Of a DNA stretch of 64,000 nt, positions 11,155-24,100 are shown one piece after another. Origin of the DNA: Phaseolus vulgaris (taxonomy: Eukaryota > Streptophyta > Magnoliopsida > Fabales > Fabaceae); NCBI RefSeq assembly GCF_000499845.2, contig NC_023753.2, forward strand, positions 186,001-250,000. Reading direction: 5' to 3'. The notes under the pieces are model-generated. The model was not told the DNA's origin. It did no database searches and worked only from the letters and a program-made list of their open reading frames with translations. Each line of letters begins with the position of its first letter. The stretch's first letter is position 1. Made by a program: the position numbers and the translations under genes.

Positions 11155-13180
11155 ATGAAGCGTTCGCGCAGAGGCAATGCTGATGCCGATGCCGATGGCG
11201 TTGCCGAGGGAGGTGCCAAGGAGAAAGCGGCGAGCGAGCAGAACCCCGCCACTCGCAGAGTCATACGCTCCCAGTTCCTCAAACTCAAGACTCTCATCAA
11301 CGGTACACAACATTACCACTCACTCTTCAATTTATTTACAACGCTAAATTCAATTTTTATCCCTAATTACCTAACCCTAAACACACCTACCAGAGAAACG
11401 AGATGATTTGATGAACACGGAATCCGACAACTTCGACACAATTTTGGACGAGTTCGACAAGTTACACGACCAAGGTAGGTAGCTGTACTTGTTCCTTTGC
11501 TATTGTTCTCGTTTTTGTTCACGTTGTTATAATCTTAACTTTGTAGTGATTGGTCTGGTTGGATGGAATTTTGCAGTTGAGAAGCCCAGAGAGCAGGTTG
11601 CAGATGCAGAGGCGCTGTTGGATCTGACGCGCACTCTGTTTGGATCTGTTAGGTCTTTGGCGAACGAGGGTGTCACCCCTTCTCAGTTCGTTTCCTCTTT
11701 GCTCATACGCCATGGCCAAGGCCAAGACTCAATCGATTGGCAGAAACTTGGCCTTGCGGTTTCCCCAATCTTCCTCTCCGTTCATGGCTCTTCTACCATG
11801 TCAGTTCCTCTCCTCTATTCCTTTCACAATTCTATAATACTTTGTTCTTATCTTGTTTTTTTTTATAGGCTTGGGCCCATGGACAATGAGTTCAAAAAAC
11901 GAAGAACCGGAGTGCGCAAACACCGTGATCCTCGCCCAACCGTAACTACTAGGCCTGAACAGGTCACTCCCCTTTTCATATTCCTAGGCCATTCCTACAA
12001 AACTTTGTTTCACAATGTCGTTACTACTTGTTTTAAGTTCACGGTGCATGAAAATAAAATTTTGCGCATGCATATTTACCTTGGTGACACTTTGTGGCTG
12101 TTGTGAAACAGATTGATTTATCTATGTATTTTATGTTTGTGAGTGCACTGGTGTTTATTCATTGTTGTTTGTTTCGAGCAGCTTGATGAGGCTGGTGCAG
12201 TGGAAAAAACTGATACTGACATAAACATGGCAACTATGTTTAACATCTTGAGGAAGAAAAAACGTGTCCGACTTGAAAATTTAATTATCAACAGAAAGTC
12301 TTTTGCTCAGACCGTGGAAAATTTGTTTTCTCTTTCATTCCTAGTGAAAGATGGTCGGGCTGAGATCAGTCTGGATGAAAATCGTTTGCACTATGTTTGT
12401 AAGATGTGTTTCCACCTCAATCGACTGAATACTTGTTTCGTTTTTCTTTTTTGTACCATGGGTACTTATGCTGTCTTCTTTTTCAGGTCCTAAAAATGCT
12501 CCAGCCGCTAACTTAGTATCATCAAAAGAAGTTTCTTACACTCATTTTGTATTCAGATATGATTACCAAGATTGGAAGGTATGGATGGTACCCGAATGTA
12601 AGGTTGGAATTCAAGGAGCAATTGGAAATTTAATTCTATGATTGACTTTTTATGGGGTTGCAATCATTCAGGGTTACAACATCATTGTTTAAAAAGGGAA
12701 AAAACTGATAATAATGTCATGAGTGGTTTTCAATCCTGACAGTTTCAATGTATGTTGTATAGCACTGGTAGTTAATTAAAAATATATGTACGTTGTTGAT
12801 TTTATGAAGTGTTGAATTATATGCTGTAGGCAAATAATACTATAATTCACATGCCTTTTTCATTTAAAGGCCTGGACATTAAATTACAAGCCTCTGTATA
12901 ACCCTGCCAACGTTGTTTACAGCTTATGAAAGATGCTGTGCCCGAAGGGGAAGACTTGATGCCGCATCGGGATCAGTGTTGTGCTGGTGCTGACCCTCAG
13001 GAAAGGAAGGGTGGGGATGATTCCCAACTTGCTTTGGCTTTAACACCTATCAGGAAGCTATCACGGAATCGAGGACTGGTTGTGCAGGAGGAAAGTGTTG
13101 TAGAAGAATCTCCTGAATGTGACGAAGAAAATGCTCCCAGAGCAGGGGCTATTCGTAGGTGTAAGCGTAAACTTCATTAG
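11155..13180 (+). CDS. NSE4: Non-structural maintenance of chromosomes element 4 (NSE4), SMC5/6 kleisin
   Basis: Seven exons: 11155-11302, 11394-11474, 11577-11799, 11869-11962, 12182-12398, 12487-12578 and 12923-13180. They join in phase to 370 residues. NSE4 is the kleisin that bridges the heads of the SMC5/SMC6 complex and, with NSE1 and NSE3, supports homologous-recombination repair and chromosome stability in the nucleus. The N-terminal helical kleisin part includes LDEFDKLHDQVEKPREQVADAEALLDL (exons 2-3). The C-terminal winged-helix-like Nse4 domain includes RKKKRVRLENLIINRKSFAQTVENLFSLSFLVKDGRAEI (exon 5). The tail is basic and acidic mixed, with no recognised domain. The STM|LGPM join at exons 3-4 needs the donor at 11800. 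The start is the first in-frame ATG; upstream lie an E2F-type site and a telo-box. Arabidopsis has paralogues NSE4A and NSE4B; I cannot tell which this corresponds to. Confidence 0.93.
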
Positions 13181-13609
13181 GAAATGGCATATTAGGTCTG
13201 AACAACTTCAAATTTACATGAATATGTTTTGTTCAGCATGCCAAGCTGACCTTTTTTGTTATATAGAGAGAATGTAAATACTTGTAGGTCCATGATGCCA
13301 TGCATTTTGAAAGCTGGATGTATTGTAAGCTTCCTTTTCTGTCTATATTTCATCTGCAACTCTTCAGAAATTTTTTCTTTGCATACAAGTATATTATGTT
13401 GGTGAAAAGGGTAACATAATAGATCCAGCTGTTTGTGATTGGGTTTCAAATGATCTTGCTCCAGTCAATTTGGAAAACTACTAAAACATATTAATCAGGA
13501 AACGTTCATTCACGTTGGTAGAGTGAGGTGAAGGCAGAATTTAATCTCCAGTCTTTATATTTATTCAAAACGGATTTTACCATTATTCACAACGGATGTC
13601 ATAACATTA
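13181..13609. other. Convergent 3' intergenic region, NSE4 and CYP76A-like
   Basis: The two genes face each other over about 430 bp. The sequence is consistent with two 3' UTRs, and no further feature is seen. Confidence 0.6.
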
Positions 13610-15279
13610 TTATTCATTTGAAAGAGTAGCTCCTCTATAAGGCACAGGTATCGCTTTCAAAGGAATGGCTTTCCTTAGCGTTATTCCCATCCCCTCAGTC
13701 ATGTCCATCTCCTCTGGTTTGAGGCCATCTGGCAAAACCCAATCAAAGGAGTGCAAGAGGGAGCCTAATGCCAAGGTAAGCACACGAGAGGCCAGTGGCA
13801 TGGCTGGGCACATTCTTCGACCCGAACCAAAGGGTATAAACTCAAAATGACGTCCTTTGTAATCCACCACAGTTTTTGGCTCCAGAAATCTTTCAGGCCA
13901 GAACAACAAGGGAGCATCCCACACTTTGCAGTCCCTCCCTATTGACCAAACATTCACTAAAATCTGTGACTCTTTGGGAATATTGTAGCCAAGGAAGTTA
14001 AAAGAGTCCATAGCCATATGAGGAACCATAAGAGGAAGAGGTGGGTGAAGTCTCAGTGTCTCCTTGATCACTGCTTGGAGGTAGGGAAGATTCTCTATGT
14101 CCTTTTCTTCCATCTTCCTATCGGACCCTATTTTGTTCCTTAACTCCATCTGCACTTTCTTCAGTGTTCTTGGGTTGTTCAGAAGCTCTGCCATCGCCCA
14201 TTCGATTGTGCTTGTTGTCGTGTCTGTCCCTGCAGTGAACATTTCCTGCAACCGAGTACTTTCTCAGTAATACTGCTTCAATATATGACTAACTACTTAA
14301 AGATGGAACCAAAGAGTAGTTATATGAAGCAAAACCTAGTTGAGGGACTTACAAAAATAGTGACATTAATAGTTCTTGGAGAAAAGGTATAGTGCTGAGA
14401 GGAAGAATCCCCACGAAAGGACAACAACACATCCAGGTAATCTTTGATTTCCTTTGATCCAGAGTGACCATTTTCCATCCTTTCGTTGATGAAGGTCCCT
14501 GCAATGTCAAAGGCCTGGTTGACATGGAACTGTGTCTTCCTCCTTATACCCTGAGGGTCAAACCACTTTAGAATTGGCAAAAAATCTGCCATGTTGGGCT
14601 TCCCAGCATACTCCATAACCTTGAGTGCATGGTAATAAAATCTATCCCCTCTCTCCGTTTCAGACTCCAACAAATCCTTTGAGAATATGAGGTTCCCAAT
14701 AAGGTTAAAATCCATCAAGAACAAGAACCTCCCAACATCAACAGCACGTGTACCAGATTCACCAGCTTCTTCTATCAGCTGCAACATGCGGTGTATACAC
14801 TTTGCACGCACACCTCGCATGGCGTCTAAGCGACTTGTGACAAAGAACTCAGTGGTGCAGAGTCGCCGGAGCATGCGCCAGTGTGAGTTGTACTGAGAAG
14901 TTACGATGGATCCCTCACTGCCATTCTCCCCTCTCATGGCCTCATAAATCTTCCTCCCTGCAAGAACCACATCATGGTTCTTGAACATCTCACCAGCCAC
15001 TTCGCTCGATGAGATAACCACTGTGCACATCGACCCTAGCCAAAGGGTCATGATTGGACCATGTTTCTGAGCCAGTTTTGCAAAGGACTCGTGTGGTGAC
15101 CAGCCCAGTTGAAACATGTTCCCAACCACTGGCCAACATCTTGGTCCTGGTGGAAGCTTACCATGCTCTCTTCCTTCCATCACCTTCTTCCTCACCATCA
15201 TCACTAACACCCACATGGCTAACACCACCAAACTCACAACCTCGTATTCCATCCCACTTTTATGTTCTTTGCTTTTCAT
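13610..15279 (-). CDS. Cytochrome P450, CYP76 family (CYP76A-like)
   Basis: Two exons, 14353-15279 and 13610-14245, encode 520 residues. The phase-0 intron sits just before the I-helix, the position common in A-type plant P450s. Visible motifs are an N-terminal membrane anchor (VVSLVVLAMWVLVMMV), the LPPGP hinge, the oxygen-binding AGTDTT at 314-319, ExxR at 371-374, PERF at 426-429 and the heme loop FGSGRRMC with Cys455. The enzyme should be an ER-anchored monooxygenase of specialised metabolism. CYP76 members oxidise monoterpenols, iridoids or phenylureas, but no substrate can be assigned here. The residue two after the heme cysteine is Ala, where most P450s have Gly. An in-frame ATG at 15252 (MEYEVVSL) resembles the usual family start and would give 511 residues. 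A TATATA at about 15310-15320 lies so close that it favours the shorter start. Confidence 0.9.
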
Positions 15280-16079
15280 CTGTGTTCCATTGTTACTCTT
15301 CACATGCTTTCTATATATTGCTTCATGCCACTAACATACACACCATTCCATGGCAAAAAAAAAAAACAATTTTTGCTTTGTCATTGTTTGGTGAGAATAT
15401 CTCTTCCAGGGATTTAGTATCCACGTACCCATCAAGTTCCTCCCAGGTAATATCATTTTCATATGTTGTTTCTTAGTTAAAGTTTATCAACAAAATTCTA
15501 AACTATGAATACAAATTATTATTATTATTGTAAGTTGTAACTACCTCAAACTTCCGATTTTCACCCGACTGAGAACAATTTTTAAACTATAAATAAAGAT
15601 TATAAAGTTTTATAATTACTAATAATTCAAGTGATTATAGCATTTGTCGAAATGCAGGTTGTCCTGATTGATGAGAGGACGTGGATGAAAAGTTGTGGAA
15701 TTGGTTTTATCGTACAAACAAGTATAAATTAATCCCTGTTTGTGTTACTGTTCATTTGATGTTGTTTTTTTATTTAGAAAGAAGTGCGTAAGTAGTGATG
15801 AGGGTCGTATAAAAACGATGAATCAAACAATCGATGAGCTTGTTAATTGGCGGCGAGTACGGGAATCGCGGTTAAGGACCATATTATTTTTTAATATTTA
15901 TATCAATTCTATCACTCAAATATTTTTTTTCCTCCTTTCATATCACACCCATCCATTTATATCATTTTCTTATTCAAAAACTTATCTTTAAACATCTCTA
16001 ACAAAATTTAAAATATTGTAATATAATTCACTTAACATTGTCAACTAGTATACTCATGTTATTTTATAAATTTTTTGTG

Positions 16080-16510
16080 TGTAGATTGTAATCTATGAAA
16101 CTCAGACACTCTTTTTAAATGATGTGTCGGTGTTGGATACTCGTATCGGACACCAACACTTGTATGACATGTATCAGTGAAGTGTATTTGTTGGATTTCT
16201 AACAATTTTGGTACGGTTCTAACACAATTTTAAAAAGAAAAAATACATTAATTTTCTAAAAACTTAAATTTATTGTATAATTTTTTATTATAATTATAAA
16301 ATAAGAAATAAATAATTTTGAACCAATCATGAAAAACATTTTTATGCTCCAAAAAATAATATAAAACATACTTGTGTACATAAATTTTTATTATCAATTT
16401 ATATAATTCATAATTATATAATATATATTTAGAAATTATAGTATTTTCGTATTCGTATTCTTGTCGTATTAGTGTTAATGTCAATGTATGTGCTACATAT
16501 TGGAACCCTA
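16080..16510 (+). repeat. Dispersed AT-rich repeat family A, well-preserved copy
   Basis: The 5' edge carries 'tgtcggtgttggatactcg', 'tatcggacaccaacac' and 'gacatgtatcagtgaagtgt'. The body carries 'acttaaatttattgtataa', 'acttgtgtacataaattttt' and 'tatataattcataattatat'. The 3' edge has 'cgtattcgtattcttgtcg'. The same word order recurs at 26470-27080 (plus) and 4320-4690 (minus). This copy is the best guide to the family structure in the window. No coding capacity was seen. Confidence 0.65.
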
Positions 16511-18053
16511 AAATAAACAAAATATCTGTTATATCTAAAATATATTTTTAAGCTAAATATATTGTAAAAACTATATTTTGAAATTTTCAGAATATAATTT
16601 CTAATATATGAAATACATACGAACTTTGATTGCTCCTCAATTAACCTAAACAAAACTCACATAATTGAAACAGAATTTTTAAAATATAAGAAATGCACTC
16701 TAGAGCAAAAGTTGGATTCCCCTTAATTCACGTAAAAAAAAAAACTCACATAATTATAAATGTAATGTTAAATTAAAATTTTAAATTTTGTTTGCCAAGT
16801 GATGCTAAAATTAAAAAAAAAATAAAACTCTATTTCTTTAATTTATTATGTATTATGTAAAAACTTGGACAAAGTAATGTTAAACTCCAAAAATCTTGAA
16901 ATTTAGCATGATAGAGGAGGAAGTAGTGCGACTTTTTTAATACTTCAATTCATTATGCATGTGAAGTATTTCATTTTTAATTGTAGAGTTTTATTTTTTA
17001 TGTTTTATGTTGTTTTTAATGTATAAAAAATTAAAATGTTTTATCCTTTTGTTTTAAAGATAACTATTTTAAAATTTAGGTGGATAAAGTTATTTGAAAT
17101 GTTTAAGATGAGATGAAATGGGTTGAATTAGTTATTATAAAGTGGGTCAAGCTAATGTATCAATCCCTATTATATAACTTAATTATTTTAAAAATAAATC
17201 ATTATCAATAAATTAATTAACAACTATTTAAAATTAAAATCTAACAATTCGGTTATTTTTTTTATTATATATTCAATATAATCACAAATGCATAATACAA
17301 ATTTTAAGTATAATTTAATCTTAGGTTAAAGAGATACAAAAATAAAATAAAAAATACATGATATAATTTATTAAAAGATAAAACTATATAAGTCAGTATA
17401 AGGTGGAGGTCTCGATATTTTGATATTTATAATTGTTTATTTATTTACTAATTTGAATATTAAAAATATGAATTTCTATTTCTTTCTTCTCTTATTTTTT
17501 ATCAATGCAAACAACAAACTATTTATTGATCTATGACGATTAAACTAATTTGTTACTTCAAAATTAATTAATTTTGATAATTTTTAATTTTATAACGTTA
17601 AAAGTGATTTGCACGTGGATCTAGTATCTGTCACAAACTAGGTTGGACTAAAAAAGAAATAATTAATACAAATCATTCCAACATTTGACAGACTATCCTG
17701 AATTATTGGCTCTAATCAAAGTAAAATATTTTTTGTACATCATCGATAAATAAATAAAAGTTTAAATATTATGTTTATTTTAAGAATTATTTAGACAATA
17801 TTCTTTCATAATTTTTATATATAAAATAGTGATACAATATTCAAAAAAAAATTCTGACTATTCAGTTGACGGTCCATGTCAAGTTGCTTTATTTATTTAA
17901 AATAGTATAATTTGGTGGTAGTTTTTATATGGATTGAACATATAATAAATATTCTTTTTGATATTAGCAAATATTTTAAATTACAAATAAGGTTGAAACA
18001 AAAAAGAACTCATAAATATTCTTTTGTGCTTGCTAGCATAAATTTGGCTCTTT

Positions 18054-18115
18054 CTTTCATGTGATACTCTATACTTTTTCATAGCTTTCATGTGATACTC
18101 TATACTTTTTAATAT
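18054..18115. repeat. Two-copy 31-bp tandem duplication
   Basis: 'ctttcatgtgatactctata' followed by 'cttttt' occurs at 18054 and again at 18085. The two copies are nearly identical and lie in non-coding DNA. Confidence 0.85.
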
Positions 18116-19154
18116 ATCAAAGTATACTTTATTTTATTAATGTTTTTCATTTCAAAGTCAATGACTCAAACAGAATTATGGATTATAAAACTGGAATGAA
18201 AATAACTTTCAAATTTTAAAATTCATGAGTTTATTTAGAAAAATATATTTTAGATTATATTTCCGATTACAAAATTCAAAAGTATTTATAAATTTAAGAA
18301 CATCTTTCAAATTTTGTAATATAAAATATACTTTTTAAAAGGAAAAAAGAATTAATCTAAAATTTGTATATCTTTCAAATTATACAATCCGACCCATGTT
18401 TTCTAAAATTTGAGAATTTTTTTTTATAATTGTAATATATTCGTAGACCGGTGTACTCGTTTTAAATTTAAAAAACTTAAATAGAAAAATATACATTTTC
18501 AGGGACAAAATGGTCTTTTGCTTGAGCATTGGGTGCGAGAAAAAGTTATGAAGGTGCAGGCAGAAAGGCCCATAAATTTTGAATGTGCAAAAATTGGTTT
18601 CTCCAGCCCACTGTGACCCAAGCTATCATCCAACTCCCAACCACCAATCCAACTACCAATTTGTTTTTCCTTCCTACCACTTCCTCATAATTATTTTTAA
18701 GAAAAAAAAATGAGAAATATATATATATTTTTAAATTAATTATTCAATAAATAATATTAACTTATATATAAATTAAATTTCAAAGATATTTCCTCTCCAT
18801 ATACTTTTAAAAAAGACTAAAAAATTAACTTTTGAATAAATTAAAAATGAATCTGTAACACATTTTCCAAATTTAAAATTTTATTTTTGAAAACATTCAC
18901 AACCCACCACAACCAAATTATAACCCCAAATATTATTATTCTTTTGATATTATTTAATTACAAATATACTCTTTATTATATATGCTTACATCTAAATTTA
19001 TCACATAAAAAATTATATAAAAAAGACATCTTTTCTCTTTATTTTTGTTGGTGAAAGTGGTTTGGAAGCAGTGATGAGAGCATAGTAATTAATAACATTG
19101 ATGCATATTTGTGTTTGATAGGAAACGGTTTTGGTGTTCATTGTGGTGGCTGTG

Positions 19155-20769
19155 ATGTCAGACAACTACTTGCAGGAGTCGTTCACGGTGGAAAGCAGCG
19201 ACGGAGTGAAGCTGCGTACGAGGGTGTTCAAGCCACGAACAGAAGAAAATGGCGATTTGGGGATCGTTTTGGTGCACCCATATTCCGTTTTGGGTGGTTG
19301 CCAGGGTCTCCTGAGAGGAATCGCTTCTGGGTTGGCTCTCCATGGTTACACCTCTGCCACCTTTGACATGAGGGGTGTTGGCAAATCCACTGGCAGACCT
19401 TCTCTCACTGGCTTCGCTGAAGTTAAGGATGTCGTTGCTGTCTCCAACTGGCTCTCCAACACTTTCTCTCTTCCTAGGATTTTGTTGGTTGGTTCTTCCG
19501 CAGGTACTGTTTCCCATCTCTCAGATCAGATCTCTCAAATTCGTTTCAATTTTCTCATGCCAATCTATTTCACACGATCCACTCTCTGGAGGAACACATC
19601 TTGCACCTACCACTAATTTTAGTGTGGGAGAAAGTTGTTTCTTCTACCACAGATTCTCTTCTTTTTTAATAATCTTTCAACTTTTCTCTGCTTCAAGGGA
19701 AAAGACTCATAAGGGTGTTTGTTGCTTTAAGCAATTAACTGGAAGTACTTTCCTTTGTATCTCAAGCTCTCACTTAGTGAAATGTACTTTTTGAAATGTT
19801 ATAATATCTAGTCAATAGATGAAATCTCCAACACCCCAGACTATAAGTTCAACAAATAATTACTATGATACATTCAAAATGGTTCAGATATCATATTGAA
19901 AATGTCCTAATCTCTAGTCTGATATTAGCAGCATAATTTTTTCTTCTATATCTTAATGTATCAATTGCGTGATTCGTACCTCTTTTACGAGTAAGGCTTG
20001 CCGGTGTGGTATTTTCTTGTACTAGGAGTTGGGTTAGCTCGTAGCTGTATGGATTGGATTTTGGTTATTGAAAGTGTTTGCTGTTTGTGATTAGGGTTCA
20101 CATGATCTCAAAAGTTCAGTGGTAGCTTTATCTACTGAGGTTCTAACCCTGTTGTAGAGCAGTATGTTTTTTACTCCTGGTTCAGATACAGACTCATTTG
20201 CAGAAGCTGCTTTCCATTTTTGTGTTGAAATGATACTTAACTGAATAGGATGCGTGCTTGAGGTTACATGAGTTGCTAAGTTAGACTTGTGGTGGTAATC
20301 GACATGCTTCTTGTCTGTGAGAGTTTCCCCTATTCATTCACAAACTGAATGCATTAGGGGATGAAGTAATTGGCACCATCTGGCATGGTTGCATCAATGA
20401 AGTCTGAACGAATTGCCATATATTTAAGTTGTTTCTTTTGTTGCAGGTGCACCTATAGCAGGGTCTGCTGTTGATCAGATTGAAAAAGTCATTGGCTATG
20501 TAAGCATAGGTTACCCATTTGGAATGACTGCCTCAATCCTTTTTGGACGACACCACAAAGCCATCCTACAGTCAGCGAAGCCAAAACTCTTCATTATGGG
20601 AACGCAAGACGGATTCACAAGCGTAAAGCAGCTGAGAAATAAGCTTAATTCTGCAGCAGGACGTGTTGAAACACATCTGATCGATGGTGTAGGCCACTTC
20701 CAAATGGAAGGGCCTGGTTATGACGCTGAGATGGTGGATCTCATCATTAAGTTTATCGCATCACTGTAA
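19155..20769 (+). CDS. Alpha/beta-hydrolase superfamily protein
   Basis: Two exons, 19155-19503 and 20447-20769, encode 223 residues. The fold signatures are VLVHPYS at about 38-44, the nucleophile elbow GSSAG at 113-117 (Ser115), and a likely acid at Asp171 in MGTQDGF. The likely catalytic His200 lies in DGVGHFQMEGPGYD. The spacing and order Ser-Asp-His fit the alpha/beta-hydrolase triad. The intron splits the last codon of the GSSAG motif (phase 1), so the elbow is rebuilt only after splicing. No signal peptide or membrane segment is evident, so a cytosolic enzyme is likely. The substrate is unknown; similar short plant proteins are annotated only as hydrolases. The ATG at 19155 is the first in frame after an upstream non-ATG stretch. 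Confidence 0.88.
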
Positions 20770-21111
20770 AGACATATAAGTGATTGCTGACTGTGAATTG
20801 CATCTGTATTGGGACTAATTTATGTACATAATCTGACTTGTTAAAAATCTGCATATTAAACTCTTCATGTGTGTCCCCTATTCCGCCTTCTAAATCAAAG
20901 GAATCAGATAATGTGTAAGCATAAAAACCATGCATTCATAATTTGTAATTTACATGTTACAGCTACATATCACTAAAAAAAAATCTGGTGCAGAGTGCTT
21001 AACATAATAGGTAAGAAAAGAAATCCACGATAATAGACATGGTACGCTATGATAGCCATGTTGCCAACTTCCTATAGATGCTAAGATGGAACACTGGTCT
21101 GTCTTGGTAGT
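20770..21111. other. Convergent 3' intergenic region, hydrolase and EML genes
   Basis: About 340 bp between two stop codons facing each other, consistent with 3' UTRs. No additional gene or RNA was recognised. Confidence 0.6.
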
Positions 21112-24100
21112 TTATGGGGTGTAGCCATCTGAACCATCGAGTACTCTAACACCACCTGGATTATGCTGTTGTTTCTTCCAGTGTTTTTTCTGATTCAAAG
21201 ACTGCCCTCGTGAAAAGGGAGGTTCTCCATCTGGCTTAAGGCAAGAGAGTTGAAGGAACATAAAGTATGAAAGACTATTGTAATCACTAATCTAAAATGG
21301 AATAAGTTAGTCAATAATACATGCCGTGTTTCATCAAGAAAGTTATTTGCTAGCCAGAAAACAAAGAAAGAGCCCTTATTCAAGGCCTTGTAAGTTCTAT
21401 TTCATCATCATATACTTAACCACTGAAGTGGCAAAAAAGTTCATAAAGAAAACCCCACTCCCCAACCCGTTTTGCTGGTCTACTAGCAATATTCAAAAAT
21501 TAGGATACAACAGAATGTGGTGAAAGCTTTAATTATACAGGGACAAATTTCTAGTTACTTAGTTATTACCACTTTCTCCCTCAGACACATCTCCGAGCCT
21601 GGCAATTGCATTAACAAGAGCCTGTTCATGTTCCTACATTTCAAAAGGAGAGCTATGATCATTGTAGAAATTAAAGATAGATAAAAAATAAAGCTGGAAC
21701 TAAGAAAATGGTTGATACTCACTTTTAGCATTTTCTTTGCTTTCTCCATTTCAATGGGATCAGGAGGATTGGCAGTAAAAACCTTTTCAACCTGTTTTGG
21801 TTCCATTCCGATAGTTAATATTAAGGACCCAAATATTTGCATCATACAGAGTAGCCAAATCTAACTAACAAAATTGGAAATTTCTATTGCATATGCTTAT
21901 ACCTCCTTGATAACCTTATCTGTATGGAGTATCTGAATATCATCTGTAGGCTTCTTCTTGCTCCCATTTTGTGATGAAATCGAATCTTTCTTCGGCTGAA
22001 CCTTTGTCATTCCCCTACCTCTTCCAGCACCAGTAACTCCACCACCACCAGTAACTCCACCACGAGACACCGACTTCTTCAATCCTCTACGCGGACCAGG
22101 TTGGCCACCTTTACGAGATATTTCAGGATCCTCACCCTCCCAACGAATGTCTTCTGGAGATATCTGCCATATTGAATAATTACAAGACAGTAACTATGAT
22201 TTCATCACTGATTGAGTTGATAGTTAGCATCACAGACACAAACTCCTAATACTAACTGATAAAAATTAATGAATAGATAAGCAGAGACAGGAAAATTCTT
22301 TACTACAATAGAAAATCTAATACATTTTTTGCACACAAAATTAACAAAAAAAGTAATAAGTAATAAGTAATCGATGTAATCAATAAATCAAGAGAGCAAG
22401 CTTATTTATATTTCTTTGTGACAAATTGTGACAGACTAAAAGCATTTTCTTTTGCAAATGAAAATAGAAGAATTCCATTTTCTTTGGTGTACACTGGTGG
22501 CAACGGGACCAACCTAAGTCTTCATGCATCTATTCCAATCCCCGCGACCGGGTGGTGACCCTCATGAAAATAGAAGGGTTCGTTATATTACAAAAAATCT
22601 CAATAAAACTGTAATCAAAGAAGTATCAATATTGTCAAATTAGCATGTCTCAGGAACCTAAGGCAAAAGATGCATCACAATGTTATCAGTTACAACATCA
22701 AGTTTAGGATCCCAATAAACAAGTGAACCAAAATTTGAGCATGTAACAATGTATCTTTGGAGCGAGGTGTGGCCTGATTTTTGTTTTTTAAAACAATCAT
22801 CTCACACAAACTGGAAGTTCCATTTGTTTGCATCAATGAAAAACACTTAGAAAGGAAATCACCAATCAAATGCTGGTCCACGATAACCAAGGACAGTGAC
22901 TAATGTCATTCCCTTCAACCGGAAAACACACTAGATTTTAGTTTTGGGTATGGAAATGTTTATTTCATCAAATTCACGAGATACATCCTACCCCAAAGGA
23001 ATGAGATTATGAGACACATGGTTAGCATGGGAAATGTAAGATATGTGAAAACTATAAGTTCACTTCTCAGGAGATAAATATTGCTTACAAAGAAAAGAAA
23101 AAGACAAGCAAAAGATAGGTCTACTTTTGGTGTCAGTCTAGCTGAGATGTCAAGTTGCATAGTAATGCCTAACATGAAAGCTTTTATAAGAAAAAAAAAC
23201 TAGGTCTAAATGAATGGTATGCTATTATAATGAACATGAATTCATATTAATATTGCAAGAATTTTACCTCTTTTAGATCCACCCACTCCCATGTTTCATT
23301 TGCTGAATTCATATCATAGACCAAAGCATGCCGTCCCTACAAAATATTTAAATAGAAATATCAGAAGATGTCTGTCTTCCTCAGTTTTTATAGTATACTA
23401 CAAACGCACCTCAGCAGAATTATAATCAGTTATAACAGCTTCATAGAAGTGGTTGTCTTCCGGCCACCTTGTCCAAACCTTCCTTCCAATACAAGGATCA
23501 TAAGAAGCTCCTTCAGCAGGTCCTTTTGCTGCAAAAGCACCAGAAGACCCCCCCTGATTAGTGACCTGGCTTCGGCTTGTAAGTCCTGATGAAGGGAACT
23601 GTATGGACTTCAGTGAGATGCACGAATCAATGTTTTTTAATTTTATTTGAGCAAGGGAAACAATGACCATAGAGGAAGTGTAACTCGGTATTTTGTTTTC
23701 TTGATATCCCAAAACCAAAAGGCTTACTGTTTTTTGCTTTTTGGTCTGTGTTCCTGATGGAGGTCCATGCTTTATTGTGGATGGTGATGGTTGCATAGGT
23801 CGACGAACTGTGGGAGATGGTGCACCCAAGGATAATGAAGCCACAGATTTAGACATCTTTTGTTTCTTACGAGATGCCGAAACGGTTGGGCTGGTATTGT
23901 GATTGTGAACTTGTTCAGCAGTATATACAGTTCCAGATTGGAGCCCATTTCCCTTTCTCCACTCCCTAACAGCACAACTGGTTACACCCCACATTGAAAT
24001 GCAGAGCAAACCACAGTTTGCTCGATGGTATACAGAAACTTCTCAGTAGAATATGACAAAATATAATATGACCTTATCCTGTGAATGATCTCATCAGCAT

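Larger units (their letters stand above)
15280..19154. other. AT-rich intergenic region between CYP76A-like and hydrolase genes
   Basis: Nearly 3.9 kb without a supportable gene. It contains a family A repeat copy (16080-16510), a 31-bp tandem duplication (18054-18115) and long A/T tracts. Short open frames around 15740 and 16250-16650 are rich in Phe, Ile, Tyr and Asn, as expected of random AT-rich DNA. GGCCCA at 18567-18572 may be a site II element of the downstream hydrolase gene. Confidence 0.6.

Noticed and set aside
16248..16653. Open frames of 74-90 codons on the minus strand
   Set aside because: Phe/Ile/Tyr/Asn-rich translations of an AT-rich dispersed repeat; no recognisable protein.
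22495..22570. GC-rich patch in EML intron 6, considered as a small RNA gene or exon
   Set aside because: No splice-consistent frame, tRNA box pair or snoRNA box set was found; adjacent exons already join in phase without it.
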